This document shows, piece by piece, positions 48,371 to 60,090 of a stretch of 64,000 nt of DNA (its first letter is position 1; each line of letters opens with the position of its first letter). This stretch comes from Akebia trifoliata (taxonomy: Eukaryota; Streptophyta; Magnoliopsida; Ranunculales; Lardizabalaceae), in the NCBI GenBank assembly GCA_017979445.1, contig CM030711.1, positions 1,550,001-1,614,000 on the forward strand, in the 5' to 3' direction. Under the pieces are notes generated by a model that was not told the DNA's origin, searched no databases, and saw only the letters and a program-made list of their open reading frames with translations. The position numbers were made by a program, and so were the translations under genes.

Positions 48371-51300
48371 ATGGCGACCACTCATCGCAGGTTTGTTTTT
48401 TTATAGAGAGATTCTATTGCCACACCAACTTTTGCTAATGCCACTCCAATTCATATGTAAATCACCAAAGAATTAGCACACATCTTGGTGTGGCGTTAGC
48501 AAAAGTTGGTGAGGCAATAGAAGCTCTCTTTTTCTATATGCTTCTTAATTATATTTACTGCTTAAGATTCTGCTCCTCTGGTTCATCTTACACTTTATAA
48601 GTTAGTAAGATAGGATTCTTGCACTGATGGTGATGGGTCTCAAGTGTAATTTCTTTTATTACTCACGGATGGTGATGGGTCTCAAGTGTTTGTTCTGCAG
48701 TGGAGTTCTTAAAAAATCAAACAGCAGTGCAAGACTCGTTATCATGACTATTATGGGAGTTGTGTGTGGATTTTTTGTTGGTGTTTCATTTCCATCTGTT
48801 TCAGTTAGCAAGGTATGGATGTTAATTTACTAATGTTTTGTTTATGGTTACATCAGACACTTACAATCCTTTGACATGTTGTGATCTTTACAGTTTAACC
48901 TACCTTCTGGCCTTTTATCATCCAGAGATTTGCACACTTCTGATGATAATAGATTAATCAGATCTACCCGGCTTAACCTTGATCTGAATAGATCAAGTGG
49001 TAGTTTAAAGGTATTCATCCTCTTTACTGTTTAGTTGTTTATGCATTTCTACATAGTTTGTTCAAGATTGTTTTGCATGAAGAAAAGAAAAATAGATTAT
49101 AGTTTTGTGCATCTGTGTGTGTGTGTTTATATGCATAAAATGACATTTAAAATGGGCATTACTTTACATGAAAAATTGCAATATTGTTCAAAAATTGCAA
49201 TACCAGATGTCTTTGGGATTCGATTCCAGATACTTACTGCTCCACTATTCACTCGCTTTGTTGACTATGCTTTAGTGTGAGCCCTCCATCTTGAAGAATT
49301 AGGTGTGGTATTAATACATCTTGTTTCTGGTATATGATCAATGTGGTTGTACTGTTGATCATTAGAAACCAAACAGTTAATCGGCACAATAATTTGTTCA
49401 CCTTCTTAAAATCCAATTGAGTTGTGACCTTTCTTGTGCTTCTTTTATTTGTTGCAGATATATGTTGCAACGAATCCTCGTGGTGCAGAGTCACTACCTC
49501 CAGGGATTGTTGTTTCCGAAACAGATTTCTATTTGCGCAGATTATGGGGTGACCCAAATGAGGTATGCTTTGTCATTTTAGTGGGTCTTGATTGTTTTGG
49601 ACATTTTGTTTATGTATATCTCTCTTCACCGTGTGTCATTAACTACTTTGCATGCTTGCCTGCATACACTTAGCCTGAAATGGGACCAATTAGGTAAGTA
49701 GATAATGTGGAGATATGGCTGTGTATGACAGTGTTTCTGTTTCATCCTTTCATCATCAAAGACTCAGCTCAGCTGTTTGGAGTCACCTACCTTAGTCTTT
49801 TTCGGTCATTCCATGCTTCTTAAGGCATATTTTTCATCAAAGCATGCTTTGTCCAATCTTTTCATACTCTTTCCCTCTGTATACTTGTTATGGCTCATAG
49901 CAGCTTTGTTTGGTTTAAAAAATGTGGTAGCATAGGTATGCAGGCAAAATGTCTAAGGCTTCCATTTCTTGTGAATTTGGGTGAATATTTGAAAAATGAG
50001 ACCTATTTTTCGTACCATCAATGGTTTGAAACCCGCAGGATATGAAAACTAGGCCAAAGTGCTTGGTGACTTTCACAGTTGGGATTAATCAGAGGAACAA
50101 TGTCAATGCGGCTGTTAAAAAGGTTATATGAGTGACTCTTATTGTTATTTTTTTACATTTATTTAATATCAATGTGACTGTTAAAAAGGTTATATGAGTG
50201 GCTCTTATCATTATTTTTTTTTACTTTTCTTTATTCTTTGACTAAGATACTGAGTTTTCTTTCCTTCGGTTTCCTTGTAGTTTTCTGAGGATTTCACAAT
50301 TTTGCTTTTTCACTACGATGGTCGGACAAGTGAATGGGATCAATTTGAGTGGTCAAAGCGTGCGATTCATGTTAGCGTAAAGAAGCAAACCAAATGGTAC
50401 AAGTTTATAATCTTTTGCATGTTTTTAGGTTCATTCCTATGGTAGCACCTTATAGGTAGAAGAAATCTTGTCACTTGAAGATCTAATTAGATGTTCAGTA
50501 CCTTCTGCATTCTATTGAAGAATTAGGTTGTTTTTTCTGCTTTATTATTTCTGCTGCAAAACTTTCAATCTCGCATACGATTTTTAACTTGTGACATCTT
50601 TTTTTATCTTTTATAGGTGGTATGCAAAACGATTTTTGCACCCAGATGTAGTAGCAGCTTATGATTACATTTTTATATGGGATGAAGATCTTGGAGTTGA
50701 ACACTTCAATGCAGAGAAGTAAACACCGTGTTTTTCTTTAATTAAGGTTCTTGGCAAATTGTAAAACTAACAGATTAAATGCTTTGTATTTATATTTACA
50801 TATCCTTACCAGGTATATTACATTGGTAAAGAAACATGGTCTGGAGATCTCTCAACCAGGTCTTGAGCCAAATAAAGGCTTGACATGGCAGATGACAAAG
50901 AGGAGAGGTGACAGTGAAGTTCACAAGTAGGATTTCTAAGTTCTCACTTTTTTTATAATTTAGTATAAATATTTTTAATCTGGGTGAGAATCTGTATAAT
51001 AGTCCAGTTTACAAAAAGTTGGTGTATGTCTTGATTTTGTGCAGGGAAACAGAAGAGAAACCAGGCTGGTGTACCGACCCACATTTGCCTCCATGTGCTG
51101 CGTATGCTCTGTGTGTGTGTGTGTGGTGTGTGTGTGTGTGGTCATCAGTTTAGACCATCCACATGTTTGGATGGACCATAGCTGTAAAATAATACCACCT
51201 CTTGATCTAGATAGGCTGTTAAGGAGCATTCTTTCGACATGGGCAACATTTGATCATTGGGTAGGGATAAGTACATGGTTAGAGTTACATAAATGGTGTA

Positions 51301-52411
51301 ACTTTTGGCTTTTGCTAAACTAAGGTGTGGGCCCACTGATTCAACATTCTTGATGACAAGTGGACAACAAAGTGTACCCATATGCACAAGTCCATGTCAT
51401 GCATTGAGCTCTTTCTCTCTCTCTCTCTCTCTCTCTCTTGCTTGCTTACTGATTTTGTAACTCTTTTCATTGATTTAGTTTTGTTGAAATTATGGCCCCT
51501 GTATTTTCTCGTGAAGCGTGGCGCTGTGTGTGGCATATGATTCAGGTATAGTTGGATGATTCAGGAACATACTTCTCGATTATTTGGATTTTGGTTCCCC
51601 AATTTTGGGATCCAATATGTTGAATGCTTCAGCTTTTTACCTTCCAGTAACAGATTGTTGGATAATGGACTTGTAGAATGATTTGGTGCATGGATGGGGA
51701 TTGGACTTTGCACTAAGAAGATGCGTTGAGGTCAGTGAGTTTTATTTTTCCGAAGCACCTTTAGAAAGACATTTCACTCCTTATTTGTCTTAATTATCTG
51801 GGCAGCCTGCACATGAAAAGATTGGTGTGGTTGACTCACAATGGGTTATTCATCAAGTCATACCTTCTCTTGGGGACCAGGTGAACATATATCTGAATTA
51901 ACTTGCAAAATAGTCTTAATAATGTCTTTCTGTACTTTTGTAAATTTATGTTGAAGTTGTTTGATGACAAGTTCTCTCTTTCATTTAATATCTACATCTC
52001 ATGATCTTAATCATTTAATTTTTCTTTCTCAATCTTCTGTTTTCACCACTCAAAAAATTCCTGAAAATTTTGCAGGGCGAGTCAGATAATGGAAAAGCAC
52101 CATGGGAAGGGGTACGTTCCATAATATCAGCCGTTTTCTTTACCCCTTAATATTTCGAAATGATTTGGCTATCTTTGTTACTAATTATTGCAAAGTTACT
52201 TTTAAATCCATCTAGTTGTTGCTTCAAATGTTGATATTAAGAAGGAAAATACATAGACTTTTCTGTTTTTTTTAAGAACCACATCAAGATTCTCTGAACT
52301 AAATTGCTTCAAATGCAGGTGAGAGAGAGGTGCAGAAGTGAGTGGACCGAGTTCCGAAATCGTCTTTCCAATGCCGACAAAGAATACATTGAACACATGG
52401 GACTGGGGTAA
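48371..52411 (+). CDS. DUF707 family protein (type II membrane, putative glycosyltransferase-like)
   Basis: Plant family of unknown biochemical role, often labelled 'lysine ketoglutarate reductase trans-splicing related' in databases. Fourteen coding exons: 48371-48390, 48701-48812, 48894-49010, 49458-49562, 50039-50122, 50281-50396, 50617-50718, 50813-50926, 51045-51101, 51479-51545, 51677-51730, 51806-51880, 52076-52111, 52319-52411; GT-AG throughout, frame kept, 383 residues, normal for the family. Seen: a short basic N-terminus, one membrane segment about residues 19-40 (VIMTIMGVVCGFFVGVSF), then the lumenal domain with CLVTFTVGINQRNNVNAAVK, LLFHYDGRTSEWDQFEWSK, IFIWDEDLGVEHF (acidic D207-E-D209), GWCTDPHLPPCAAFVEIMAP and WGLDFALRRC. 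The acidic D-x-D pattern and topology suggest a Golgi glycosyltransferase; that is inference. The 5' splice site of exon 5 is duplicated 66 bp downstream. Confidence 0.93.
48405..48532. mobile_element. MITE, family A, in DUF707 intron
   Basis: CTATTGCCACACCAACTTTT and AAAAGTTGGTGAGGCAATAG pair at the ends. It starts 15 bp after the first coding exon's donor. Confidence 0.8.
48626..48689. repeat. 22-bp repeat, two copies 42 bp apart, before the exon 2 acceptor
   Basis: GATGGTGATGGGTCTCAAGT-GT occurs exactly twice (48626-48647, 48668-48689). The second ends 11 bp before the acceptor. Confidence 0.9.
50098..50222. repeat. 66-bp tandem duplication covering a 5' splice site
   Basis: The end of exon 5 and its donor (GTTAAAAAGGTTATATGAGTG) recur 66 bp later, at 50180. 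The second copy offers a donor at 50189; using it would read through an in-frame TGA, so the first donor is the productive one. Confidence 0.85.
51105..51141. repeat. TG microsatellite next to the exon 9 donor
   Basis: TG dinucleotide run starting a few bases after the donor GTATGC at 51102. Confidence 0.9.
51410..51439. repeat. CT microsatellite in DUF707 intron 9
   Basis: Simple CT run upstream of exon 10. Confidence 0.9.
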
Positions 52412-53326
52412 CTTGGATCCTTCTCTCTAAACTCTTACCTCTTCTCCCCCATTTCTGTGATTGCCTCGAGTCTTTTCACTTTTCCTTCTTCTCGAAGGGT
52501 TCCGAGAGATTTCATTTTTTCCAAGTTAAATTTTCTTCCTTGAAGAGTAACTTTAGTCCCCACATTTTCCATAGCTTTTGACGATTACACAAGAATGAAA
52601 TTTTACTTTGTGCCTATAGAACAATACCTTAAATATAGCTTCATTGTATCTTTGTCAACTTTTTTTTTCCCCTTCTGCTTCATCTCTTTCCAATTGTTTT
52701 CGCCGCAATCCATAAGCCATTTACATCCACTGTTATAAAGCTCAAAGTTTATTAATTCAGCTTCTTTTTTATTATTGTGTAAAAGGTGGTTGATTATGTG
52801 GTGAGGACAAACAACAGTAGAGAAAATATGATGCTTATAATCTGAGACCCATACTAAATGTTGAGCTGCACACTTGACAATTTGATCTACGATTCTAAAA
52901 TGCTAGGTCACCTATTGGATTTGGCAATAACCATGTGTAACAAAATCCAGATCTATGGCCCGCAATCTTTGACCATCCAAAATTTTCGGATTGATTCAAT
53001 TAGTGTAAATCTCAGTCTTGGGAACCTTTTTAAGGCTTTCAATTTTACGTTCTGAAACCTGTTTGGAGATGGGTACAAGATCCATGCCTGGAATGCAGCA
53101 GAGATCCAACATATGATATAATACCCATATGTTTTCAAACAGATGAAATGTGTCATCTTCAGTCTCTTTGACTTCTATGGTAAATAATTTTTAACACATT
53201 TAACCTCATCTTCGAGCCAATGTCTTCACCCAACATGTACTGGGTAATTTTTTGGGATAAATCTCTAGGGTCGCCCAGCAAAGAGGGAGGGGTGCAGCAT
53301 GAGATCACCCAACTTAATGGGAAGAC
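52412..53326. other. DUF707 3' flank, no further gene
   Basis: The 3' untranslated region should lie in the first few hundred bases. I see no canonical AATAAA close to the stop. No gene or matched repeat. Confidence 0.4.
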
Positions 53327-53466
53327 TAATGATAAACTGACGCTCTTGACATGGCATGTGAATAGAGCCATAGATCTTTTTCCTTGTGTATCCCGAAGAA
53401 AAAGATATGGTTCCATGCACTGCCAAGTCAGAGAGCGTACAAAGAGTGTCCGTTTATCATGATTCT
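53327..53466. mobile_element. Hairpin MITE, family B copy 13
   Basis: Core ATAGATCTTTTTCCTTGTGT with partner CCCGAAGAAAAAGATATGG; ends TAATGATAAACTGACGCTC and GTCCGTTTATCATGATT. The closest match is the 9418 copy. Confidence 0.8.
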
Positions 53467-53676
53467 AATGGGAACTTTTATTGATACATGTAATGTTTGC
53501 TTACAAGGCAAGACATTGTACAACGACCAGTTAATGGGTATACATTTGCATGGTTATGTTAGGCAATGCTAAGTCACTGGTGGGCATTTGCTTGCTTATA
53601 GGATTGGCTTGTTTGTCTTCTATCATTGTCCATTCTTTGAAAATATTTTTGCTTTCGCTAATGATTCTGACTCAAA

Positions 53677-53814
53677 AAATTTCACTTGGTCTATATTTGG
53701 TTGATGTGGCAAGGGCACAAAACCATTGATCATTTTTCTTTGTGTATCACAAAGAAAAAGGTCTATGTTTCTGTGACATTGCCATGTCAGCTGATACAGA
53801 CCTAGTGAAAATTT
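53677..53814. mobile_element. Hairpin MITE, family B copy 14
   Basis: Core CATTTTTCTTTGTGTATCAC with partner AAAGAAAAAGGTCTATG; ends AAATTTCACTTGGTCTATAT and GACCTAGTGAAAATTT pair. Confidence 0.75.
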
Positions 53815-53829
53815 CCAAACAACTCTTTT

Positions 53830-55660
53830 ACTTTTTAGGCTTGGTATGAGGGAATGTCAAAATTTGGATCTACTTATGATAGACGTAAAGGGTGGAACAC
53901 CCACTTTGAATGGGTTACGTTGCCTATGTTCATCTGCCCATTCGTCACACCGCTTAAACGCCTTCTCTGAGTATACACCATTCTCCTATCAATCTTTGCA
54001 AATTGGTAAGCGCTTATGGGGAGCCCTCAGCATAGCTTGCATTTATAGGTGCCACCATTAGTATCAAAGCACCATATCGAGCACACTGCAGAGTCCTTCC
54101 ATCATTGATCATATATTATGATGCCCCAGTGGGAGGTCATAGGTTGAAAATCCCAAAACAAATTGTATAGACTTTGGGTCAAAATTATCCTTGCAACAAC
54201 TAAACCACAAATGATTTTTTGCCCACGAATTTTAATTTTAAGATTTAAAATCTTAAAATGGTTCATTGAACCCACATGTATTATCACATTTTCAATCTAA
54301 CACCATAACCTTCTAGATTTTATGAAAAAACTCATATTCAAAACAAAACAAAAAAAGATTTTCAAGCTTGATCTTGAGAATTGAAAATGGATGGCTACTG
54401 AGTACCCAAATTTAAACTAAAAACTTCACGGTGAAAAATAAAGGTTTTTTTTTTTTTTAAAGTTCATAGAATTTGTTGGAACATGTTTTTTGAATGTCAC
54501 AAGGAAATTTTCATTTTCATCCGTGGCAAGAGAGAAATTTCCTCTCTTATTTTTTATGTCATTTGCACTATATGTCAAACAGCTGTTGGGCTGTGATCAG
54601 AAGTCTCTAATATCAATATGAAAGAGGTCATAGATACCCATACTTTTTTGGAGAATTTTTATAATAATTTTCTTATCTAAAGTATTATTCCACTTAATCT
54701 TAAATGATATTTATATCCCATCAAAGAAATGAGTCCATTCCTTTTCTCCTTACGATGATTATAAGAAAATTTTAGTATCTTCTATTTTGCTTTTTCTATG
54801 CTTAAATTAAACTGATAAAAAAAAAGTTTTGAATAAATATATATATATATAAGTCAGATAATAATGAGAATGGACCCATTGGAAAGATCTCTAAAATAAA
54901 CTATATTATTTGTTATTTCTATCATATAATGAAATTTACATGTGAAATCCCTATAATACCTTCAATAAATAAAAATAACGTTAATATTTATTCGAAAACA
55001 ATTCCAGTACTTGACTATCACTTGTATTTGTCTGCAGCAAATGTCTTGTAAATTGTAGATGTGAGAAAGAAAAAAAAAACTTGTTCCTTTTGTTCTTATG
55101 GTTTGGATAAGATATAAAATAAAATAAAATAAACTTTTTTCTTGCTCAGATCAATTGTTTGAAAATGGACGCTCACTGAACTCGTAAACTTAAACGATTA
55201 GATGAAACTGTCTTGATGAAGTGGCACACTCTCCACCATCGATATTAACTACAAAAAAAATATATATATATGGGCTACATAGGATTTGTTCCCATGTAAC
55301 CCAGTATTGTTAATTGCAAATCCATGTAGAACTCCCACCTAAAATTTCAACCCAACCCACCATACAAAATTAAAATTAAAATAATTATTAGAATATTACA
55401 GATAGAAGAAAAAAAAAATTGTTTACCAATGATCTAATATTAATTGATGAAATTAAGAGAGAAAGAATCAACATAAAATTAGAATTATAGAGAGATACAA
55501 AAGTCGAAGAACATTAAAATAAGTAGAACCAAAATTTAGTATGTATATAAATTTAGTATTGACAATGTAGAGAAATGTCTACTACAGGTTGATGGTTTAA
55601 AAACACCATGAAAGGACTACTTTCTTTATTTTGGTTCTATTATAAAAATTGACAAATATG
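53830..55660. other. Intergenic, no recognised gene
   Basis: AT-rich with TA microsatellites near 54836-54852 and 55260-55270. The stretch near 54340-54430 recalls 22200 and 29900 (ATTGAAAATGGATGGC), a low-copy repeat. Confidence 0.4.
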
Positions 55661-55667
55661 GATCAAA

Positions 55668-55765
55668 TAATTAGAATTTGGATCCCGTTCCCATTTTATA
55701 GAAACGATGTCTATGTGGCATGTTTTGGTCGGAGTTTAAGACACCACAAAGAAAATTTGTCTCTT
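55668..55765. mobile_element. MITE, family E, one end
   Basis: GGATCCCGTTCCCATTTTATAG..GATGTCTATGTGGCATGTTT..GGTCGGAGTTTAAGACA. Same left end as 8757 and 40598. Confidence 0.4.
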
Positions 55766-55842
55766 TTTCAATTCTATTTTTTGTTTTTGTTTTTGGAATT
55801 GTATTCATTACATAAATGTGGCAGTCTTTGGATATATATATA

Positions 55843-56030
55843 TATAGAGGGTTGGGATCCGTTGACTCCTAAGAATGATTCATTTAAAAACACATAGTCC
55901 CAACCCTTTAAACACAAAATTTGATGGTTGAGATTTATGTATATCTTGATAACACAAATCTCGGCGATGCTTATCCTAAGAATAAATTTCAACCATTGGA
56001 TTTTGTATTTAAATGGGTTGGGAGCATTTT
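55843..56030. repeat. Short palindromic repeat with GGTTGGGA ends
   Basis: AGGGTTGGGATCC at the left; GATGGTTGAGATTTATG (about 55922) and AAATTTCAACCATTG pair internally. DNA near 25310-25510 has similar words. Confidence 0.35.
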
Positions 56031-56034
56031 TTTT

Positions 56035-56285
56035 TTATTTTATTGCTTATTGTGGGTATCCTCACCTTTCGGGTGAGACTAATCCCACTATCACACAAAC
56101 AGTTCCCCTCAGAAAATCCTATATGCAATTGGTTGAGTCGAGGTAGAGTCAACCAAACCCTTGAGGGTGGCCCCAAGGAATTCATTGCTTTTGGTTTCAA
56201 ACAGACCTACCCTTCCTAAGGAACTTATCAAGGCTCAGCTTGCCACTAGGGGAACTCCAAGGGGTTCCCTATTCTCTCTATTTAT
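56035..56285. repeat. SINE-like interspersed repeat, family I
   Basis: GGGTATCCTCACCTTTCGGG..GACTAATCCCACTATCACAC..AGGGTGGCCCCAAGG. Resembles a widespread plant repeat with GACTAATCCCAC. Class uncertain. Confidence 0.35.
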
Positions 56286-56910
56286 TTGTGATTTTTGCCT
56301 GCATTAATATATGACATAATTTATATATATATTTTTATCAGATTGAAGCATGTTTGCTACATAATCAATCTCGTATCTTATTGGTTCGCATGCTTATCGA
56401 ATTAGATTCTATGCAAATCCCAAAATCTCTATAGAAATCCCAAATTGTTAGATTGATGATAGATTTCGAGTCTGAATCCATTGGCCATCCATTAGGGATG
56501 CTAGTATCATTAAGTCTTAGCTATATTATAAAATAAAAAAATTGGGTAGAACTATAAAATATTAGAGATATCTTATGTGAAATGAGCTATAACATGAAGA
56601 TGCATTAAGCTAATGTTGATCCCTTGTTGTTAAGCCTAAATAGTTCCACATGTCATAAATAGAAACCACTTTGACTAGGCACACAATGAGGTGGAAGGAT
56701 CTCATTGATCCATCTGTAGTATCTTTGCCACTTGTCAAGGTATCATGTCGGCTAATTATAGCCATAAACCCTTAAGAATGCACCAATATGCCACATGGCA
56801 TCCATGCACATTTGCCATCTTAGATTCCATTTCATTAGATCTTAATCTTTTATATAAAACATTAGTTCATCTGTCTCTATTCATTAAGGCAAATCTCCTT
56901 AACTTTTTCT

Positions 56911-57093
56911 AATGAGTCGTGATTTTCTGATCCCCCTGACATATGCCCCTGACATGGTATGGGTTAGAACCATAAAATTTTTCTCACAATCGTACATTCC
57001 CATAAACATATACAATTATGTGTCACGAGAAAAATAATCAATGATTCTAGCACATGCCATATCAGAGGGGGTGTCAGAAAGTCATTATTATTT
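56911..57093. mobile_element. Hairpin MITE, family B copy 15
   Basis: Ends AATGAGTCGTGATTTTCTGA and GGGTGTCAGAAAGTCATTAT pair; inside, CCCCTGACATATGCC and GCCATATCAGAGGGG pair. The core has been altered. Confidence 0.75.
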
Positions 57094-57094
57094 T

Positions 57095-58825
57095 ATAATA
57101 TATAACTAGTAGGTTAGGAAGACTAGATTGAAGGTGATTTCTCACAAATATATAAAATTCCCCCAATGGGGTCCATCTTTTTTAATTAATTACTAGAGTT
57201 AGGTCATTGATTTTTTATTTTTTATTTTTCGATAAATAGAGTTAGGTCATGGATACAACCACATAGGAAAAGTTTGAAGTTTAAGAAACACTATTTAAAT
57301 AAAAATTAAAACTTACATTAACCTAATTATATATTTAAAGTAACAGAAAAGTATAATTAAGTCATACCTAACATTTTATTTAAGGAACAAAAGTACTTCC
57401 CTTTCAATATCAGTTTTGTTTCTGATTTTTGTTGGTTTTCTTATTCTTGTATTGTTGTTTATTTGCTTTTTCCTTTTCTTGGATCTTCTTTTCTGGACAT
57501 TTCTCATTCTTTAATATATTAGCTTTACCTATCAAAAAGAAAGTGGTCCATTCATGTCCCTTTGAAGTCAATGTGTCACTTATCGTACATTGGAAAAGTT
57601 ACCTGTAAATAGGAGTTCTTGATTGTGATTGATGCATGCATGCAATTTATATTATTTTGAATTAAAATTTCCTTATCAATAATTTATAATAATAATAAAT
57701 AAAAAAATTTCTTCTTTCAATTGAAATCTTATTCGATTCAAGGTAAATTCACGTTAAATAAAATTCGTTAATTTCGGATGTTTAGTTGTCCCATTCAAGG
57801 ATGAATTTACAGTGAAAGCAATGGGGGCACTTCTTTTATAAGAATTTTCAAAATTAATAAGAATTTATGATATATTACAATCAATAACAATGGTGAATTA
57901 AAAAAGTCGTCATTATTTTCTTCACAAAAAAATTTCTATTTTTAGTTGACCTCATATGGGCAAAATCTTGACTCCATTAGAAATCATTGCGAAATTCACT
58001 CTAATGTTTTGCAATCTCGACGAATGGTAATTTGTGTCAAAATTTTCAATGTCCCTAATTTTTTTTTTTTCTTTTAAGAAATTGTATAGAACTTCATCAT
58101 CTGAACAATCGCCACAACACAAACATTGCTCTGTAAAGATTCACATTAAGTAATTTTTCAAATTGACTTCTGCAAGTAGTGTGAATGATGTCTCCTTATA
58201 GACATTTAGGAGAAATGTTAGCAAGTAATACCTCAAATTCATTGAAAGAATTCCTTGCTTAAAATTCTATAACATGAGAAGGACATTTAAAGATGACATT
58301 TTTTTTTTAACAATTAAGTTTTGAGGTTGATAGGATCCCACTTTATATTAAAATAAAGAGAGTAATACAACTTTTGAAATATACAATGCGGGAGAAAAAA
58401 GACTTTAATGAAACAAGAATGGACATCTCTAAACCGCGTTAAGATGGAACATCGACACACAGATTGGTCTCTCTCTAACAAAGTTAAAAATGATTTCTTG
58501 ATAAATCTTTAGCGAAGATTTGTTTGTCTTATGATAAGAATTTTTGTTTTATTTTTTTTTTAATCTTTTTTGAGGTTGAATGATTTTACGACATTTCTTG
58601 AAATATTATATTAATTTCATAAAATAGTAGAGAGAGAAATAAGAAATGAACCAGTCAAAAAGGGGTAATCCATTGGAGAGAGGGGTTGAAATTGAATTTG
58701 ACCAAATTAAAGAGAGACAAAGCATAGATTTTGGCATGAAAAGAGGAGCCAAAAGTGCCAGTTTAGGGGGAAGAAAAACTATACTCTCCATACACCTCAC
58801 AATCTCATCATCTCTAGATCCCAAC
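57095..58825. other. Intergenic, no recognised feature
   Basis: AT-rich; no supported gene. Open frames around 58606-58999 overlap family H repeat DNA. Confidence 0.4.
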
Positions 58826-58827
58826 CA

Positions 58828-59180
58828 TGTTGGGTTGTCAATGGATCGGATCAGATCCGTATCCAGATTAAGGATTTGGGTTCTAATAAGAATCCAAGTT
58901 GACGATTTATCACACTGGTTTTGGGTCAATCATCTCTTGATCCGATATATATTTATATTTTATAATTTATTTGATTGTCGACGTATATATTCTACTTAAT
59001 GAATAATTTTATTAATCAAATGGTATTGGATTAGAATCAATCCAAAAATATTGATTTTTCCGATAGAATGAATTAGATCAAGAATGATACATGTCATATC
59101 GGATTGGATTTGGGTCAAATAAATTTCTTATGAGAATGGTACTAATTTGGTATCGATCCAATTGGAAACCCGATCCATTA
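58828..59180. repeat. GGATCC-rich dispersed repeat, family H
   Basis: GGGTTGTCAATGGATCGGAT at the left; GATCCAATTGGAAACCCGATCC at the right. The best-preserved family H copy. Confidence 0.5.
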
Positions 59181-59319
59181 TAACAGTCATACAACCAACT
59201 TTAGCTAAAATCAAAATATGTCGTATAAACTTAAAGATGTTATATTACCACACCATTTTTTTATTATAACACATTACAATTATATCATATATAACAAGTA
59301 AATAAATAAATTTTCTTCC

Positions 59320-59365
59320 TCCATTGAGTTTTGTCTAGAGTCCTATCCTCTAATATAGAAAGCAA
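59320..59365 (-). mobile_element. RTE-type LINE 3'-end scrap
   Basis: CCTCCATTGAGTTTTGTCTA matches the 36268 fragment. Short and decayed. Confidence 0.35.
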
Positions 59366-59386
59366 GGGGTTTGAACTAAAAATAAA

Positions 59387-59564
59387 GAATAATACTGAAG
59401 TGACCTCAAGAGTGGACCTCACATCGCAGACCCTGATGTAAAAGTGTATGGAATCATAGATGTTTTCCTCGAGATATAAGAGAAAAAGAATCTATGATTC
59501 CTATCCACTTTCACGTCAAGATGTGAAATATGAGATCCAATCTTTAGGTCACTCCAACACGACT
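59387..59564. mobile_element. Hairpin MITE, family B copy 16 (long-arm subfamily)
   Basis: GTGACCTCAAGAGTGGACCT..GTGTATGGAATCATAGATGT pairs with ATCTATGATTCCTATCCACT..GATCCAATCTTTAGGTCAC. Sister of 45241-45418. Confidence 0.85.
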
Positions 59565-59672
59565 AAAATATAATCAATGCCAGCACCCTGTTTTGGTGCA
59601 TTAAAAGTAAAAAAAAATGGTGTGGCAATATAAACCATCATATTTATTTACTAGAATTTTTTTTTAACCTAT

Positions 59673-59800
59673 TAATAGAGGGCTGCTATTGCCTCACCAA
59701 CTTTTACTAATGCCACACTAATTCCTAGGTAAATTATCCAAAGAATTACAGTAGTTGGTGTGAAAGCAAAAGTTGGTGTGGCACTAGTAACCTTGTTAAT
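59673..59800. mobile_element. MITE, family A
   Basis: CTGCTATTGCCTCACCAACT and AAAAGTTGGTGTGGCACTAG pair. Confidence 0.75.
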
Positions 59801-59927
59801 ATGCTTAACTTTTTTAACAGTGCTCTCGTGGGTCCCATCGGCTTCCGTGTGGTTAAAGTATAAATTTTACCCAAATACCCTTCTCATAATGACGTAATCA
59901 TACCTTAAATTTATTTCTAAAATGAAA

Positions 59928-60090
59928 ATACTGGAATGACACAAATGGAGACACGAAGGTAATAAAAATGATGCGGTCACGCGCATAAACCATGGATGCT
60001 TTTTACTTGTATCTCGCAGAAAAGCATCTAAGGTAATGTGCATGACACATCTAAGTTTTTGTCACCCTTATGTCACCCCAACACGACTCT
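59928..60090. mobile_element. Hairpin MITE, family B copy 17
   Basis: GAATGACACAAATGGAGACA..GGATGCTTTTTACTTGTATC pairs with AGCATCTAAGG..ATGTCACCCCAACACGAC. Sister of 6605. Confidence 0.7.

Larger units (their letters stand above)
59232..59648. mobile_element. MITE, family A, long form, with family B MITE inside
   Basis: Left GTTATATTACCACACCATTT, right AAATGGTGTGGCAATATAAA. The inner part contains a LINE fragment (about 59320-59365) and the hairpin MITE 59387-59564. Confidence 0.6.

Noticed and set aside
51039..51387. Open frames across the TG repeat
   Set aside because: Produced by microsatellite DNA; the real exon here is only 51045-51101 in another reading.
58606..58999. 107- and 117-codon open frames on opposite strands
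   Set aside because: They overlap each other and a family H repeat; composition follows GGATCC words.
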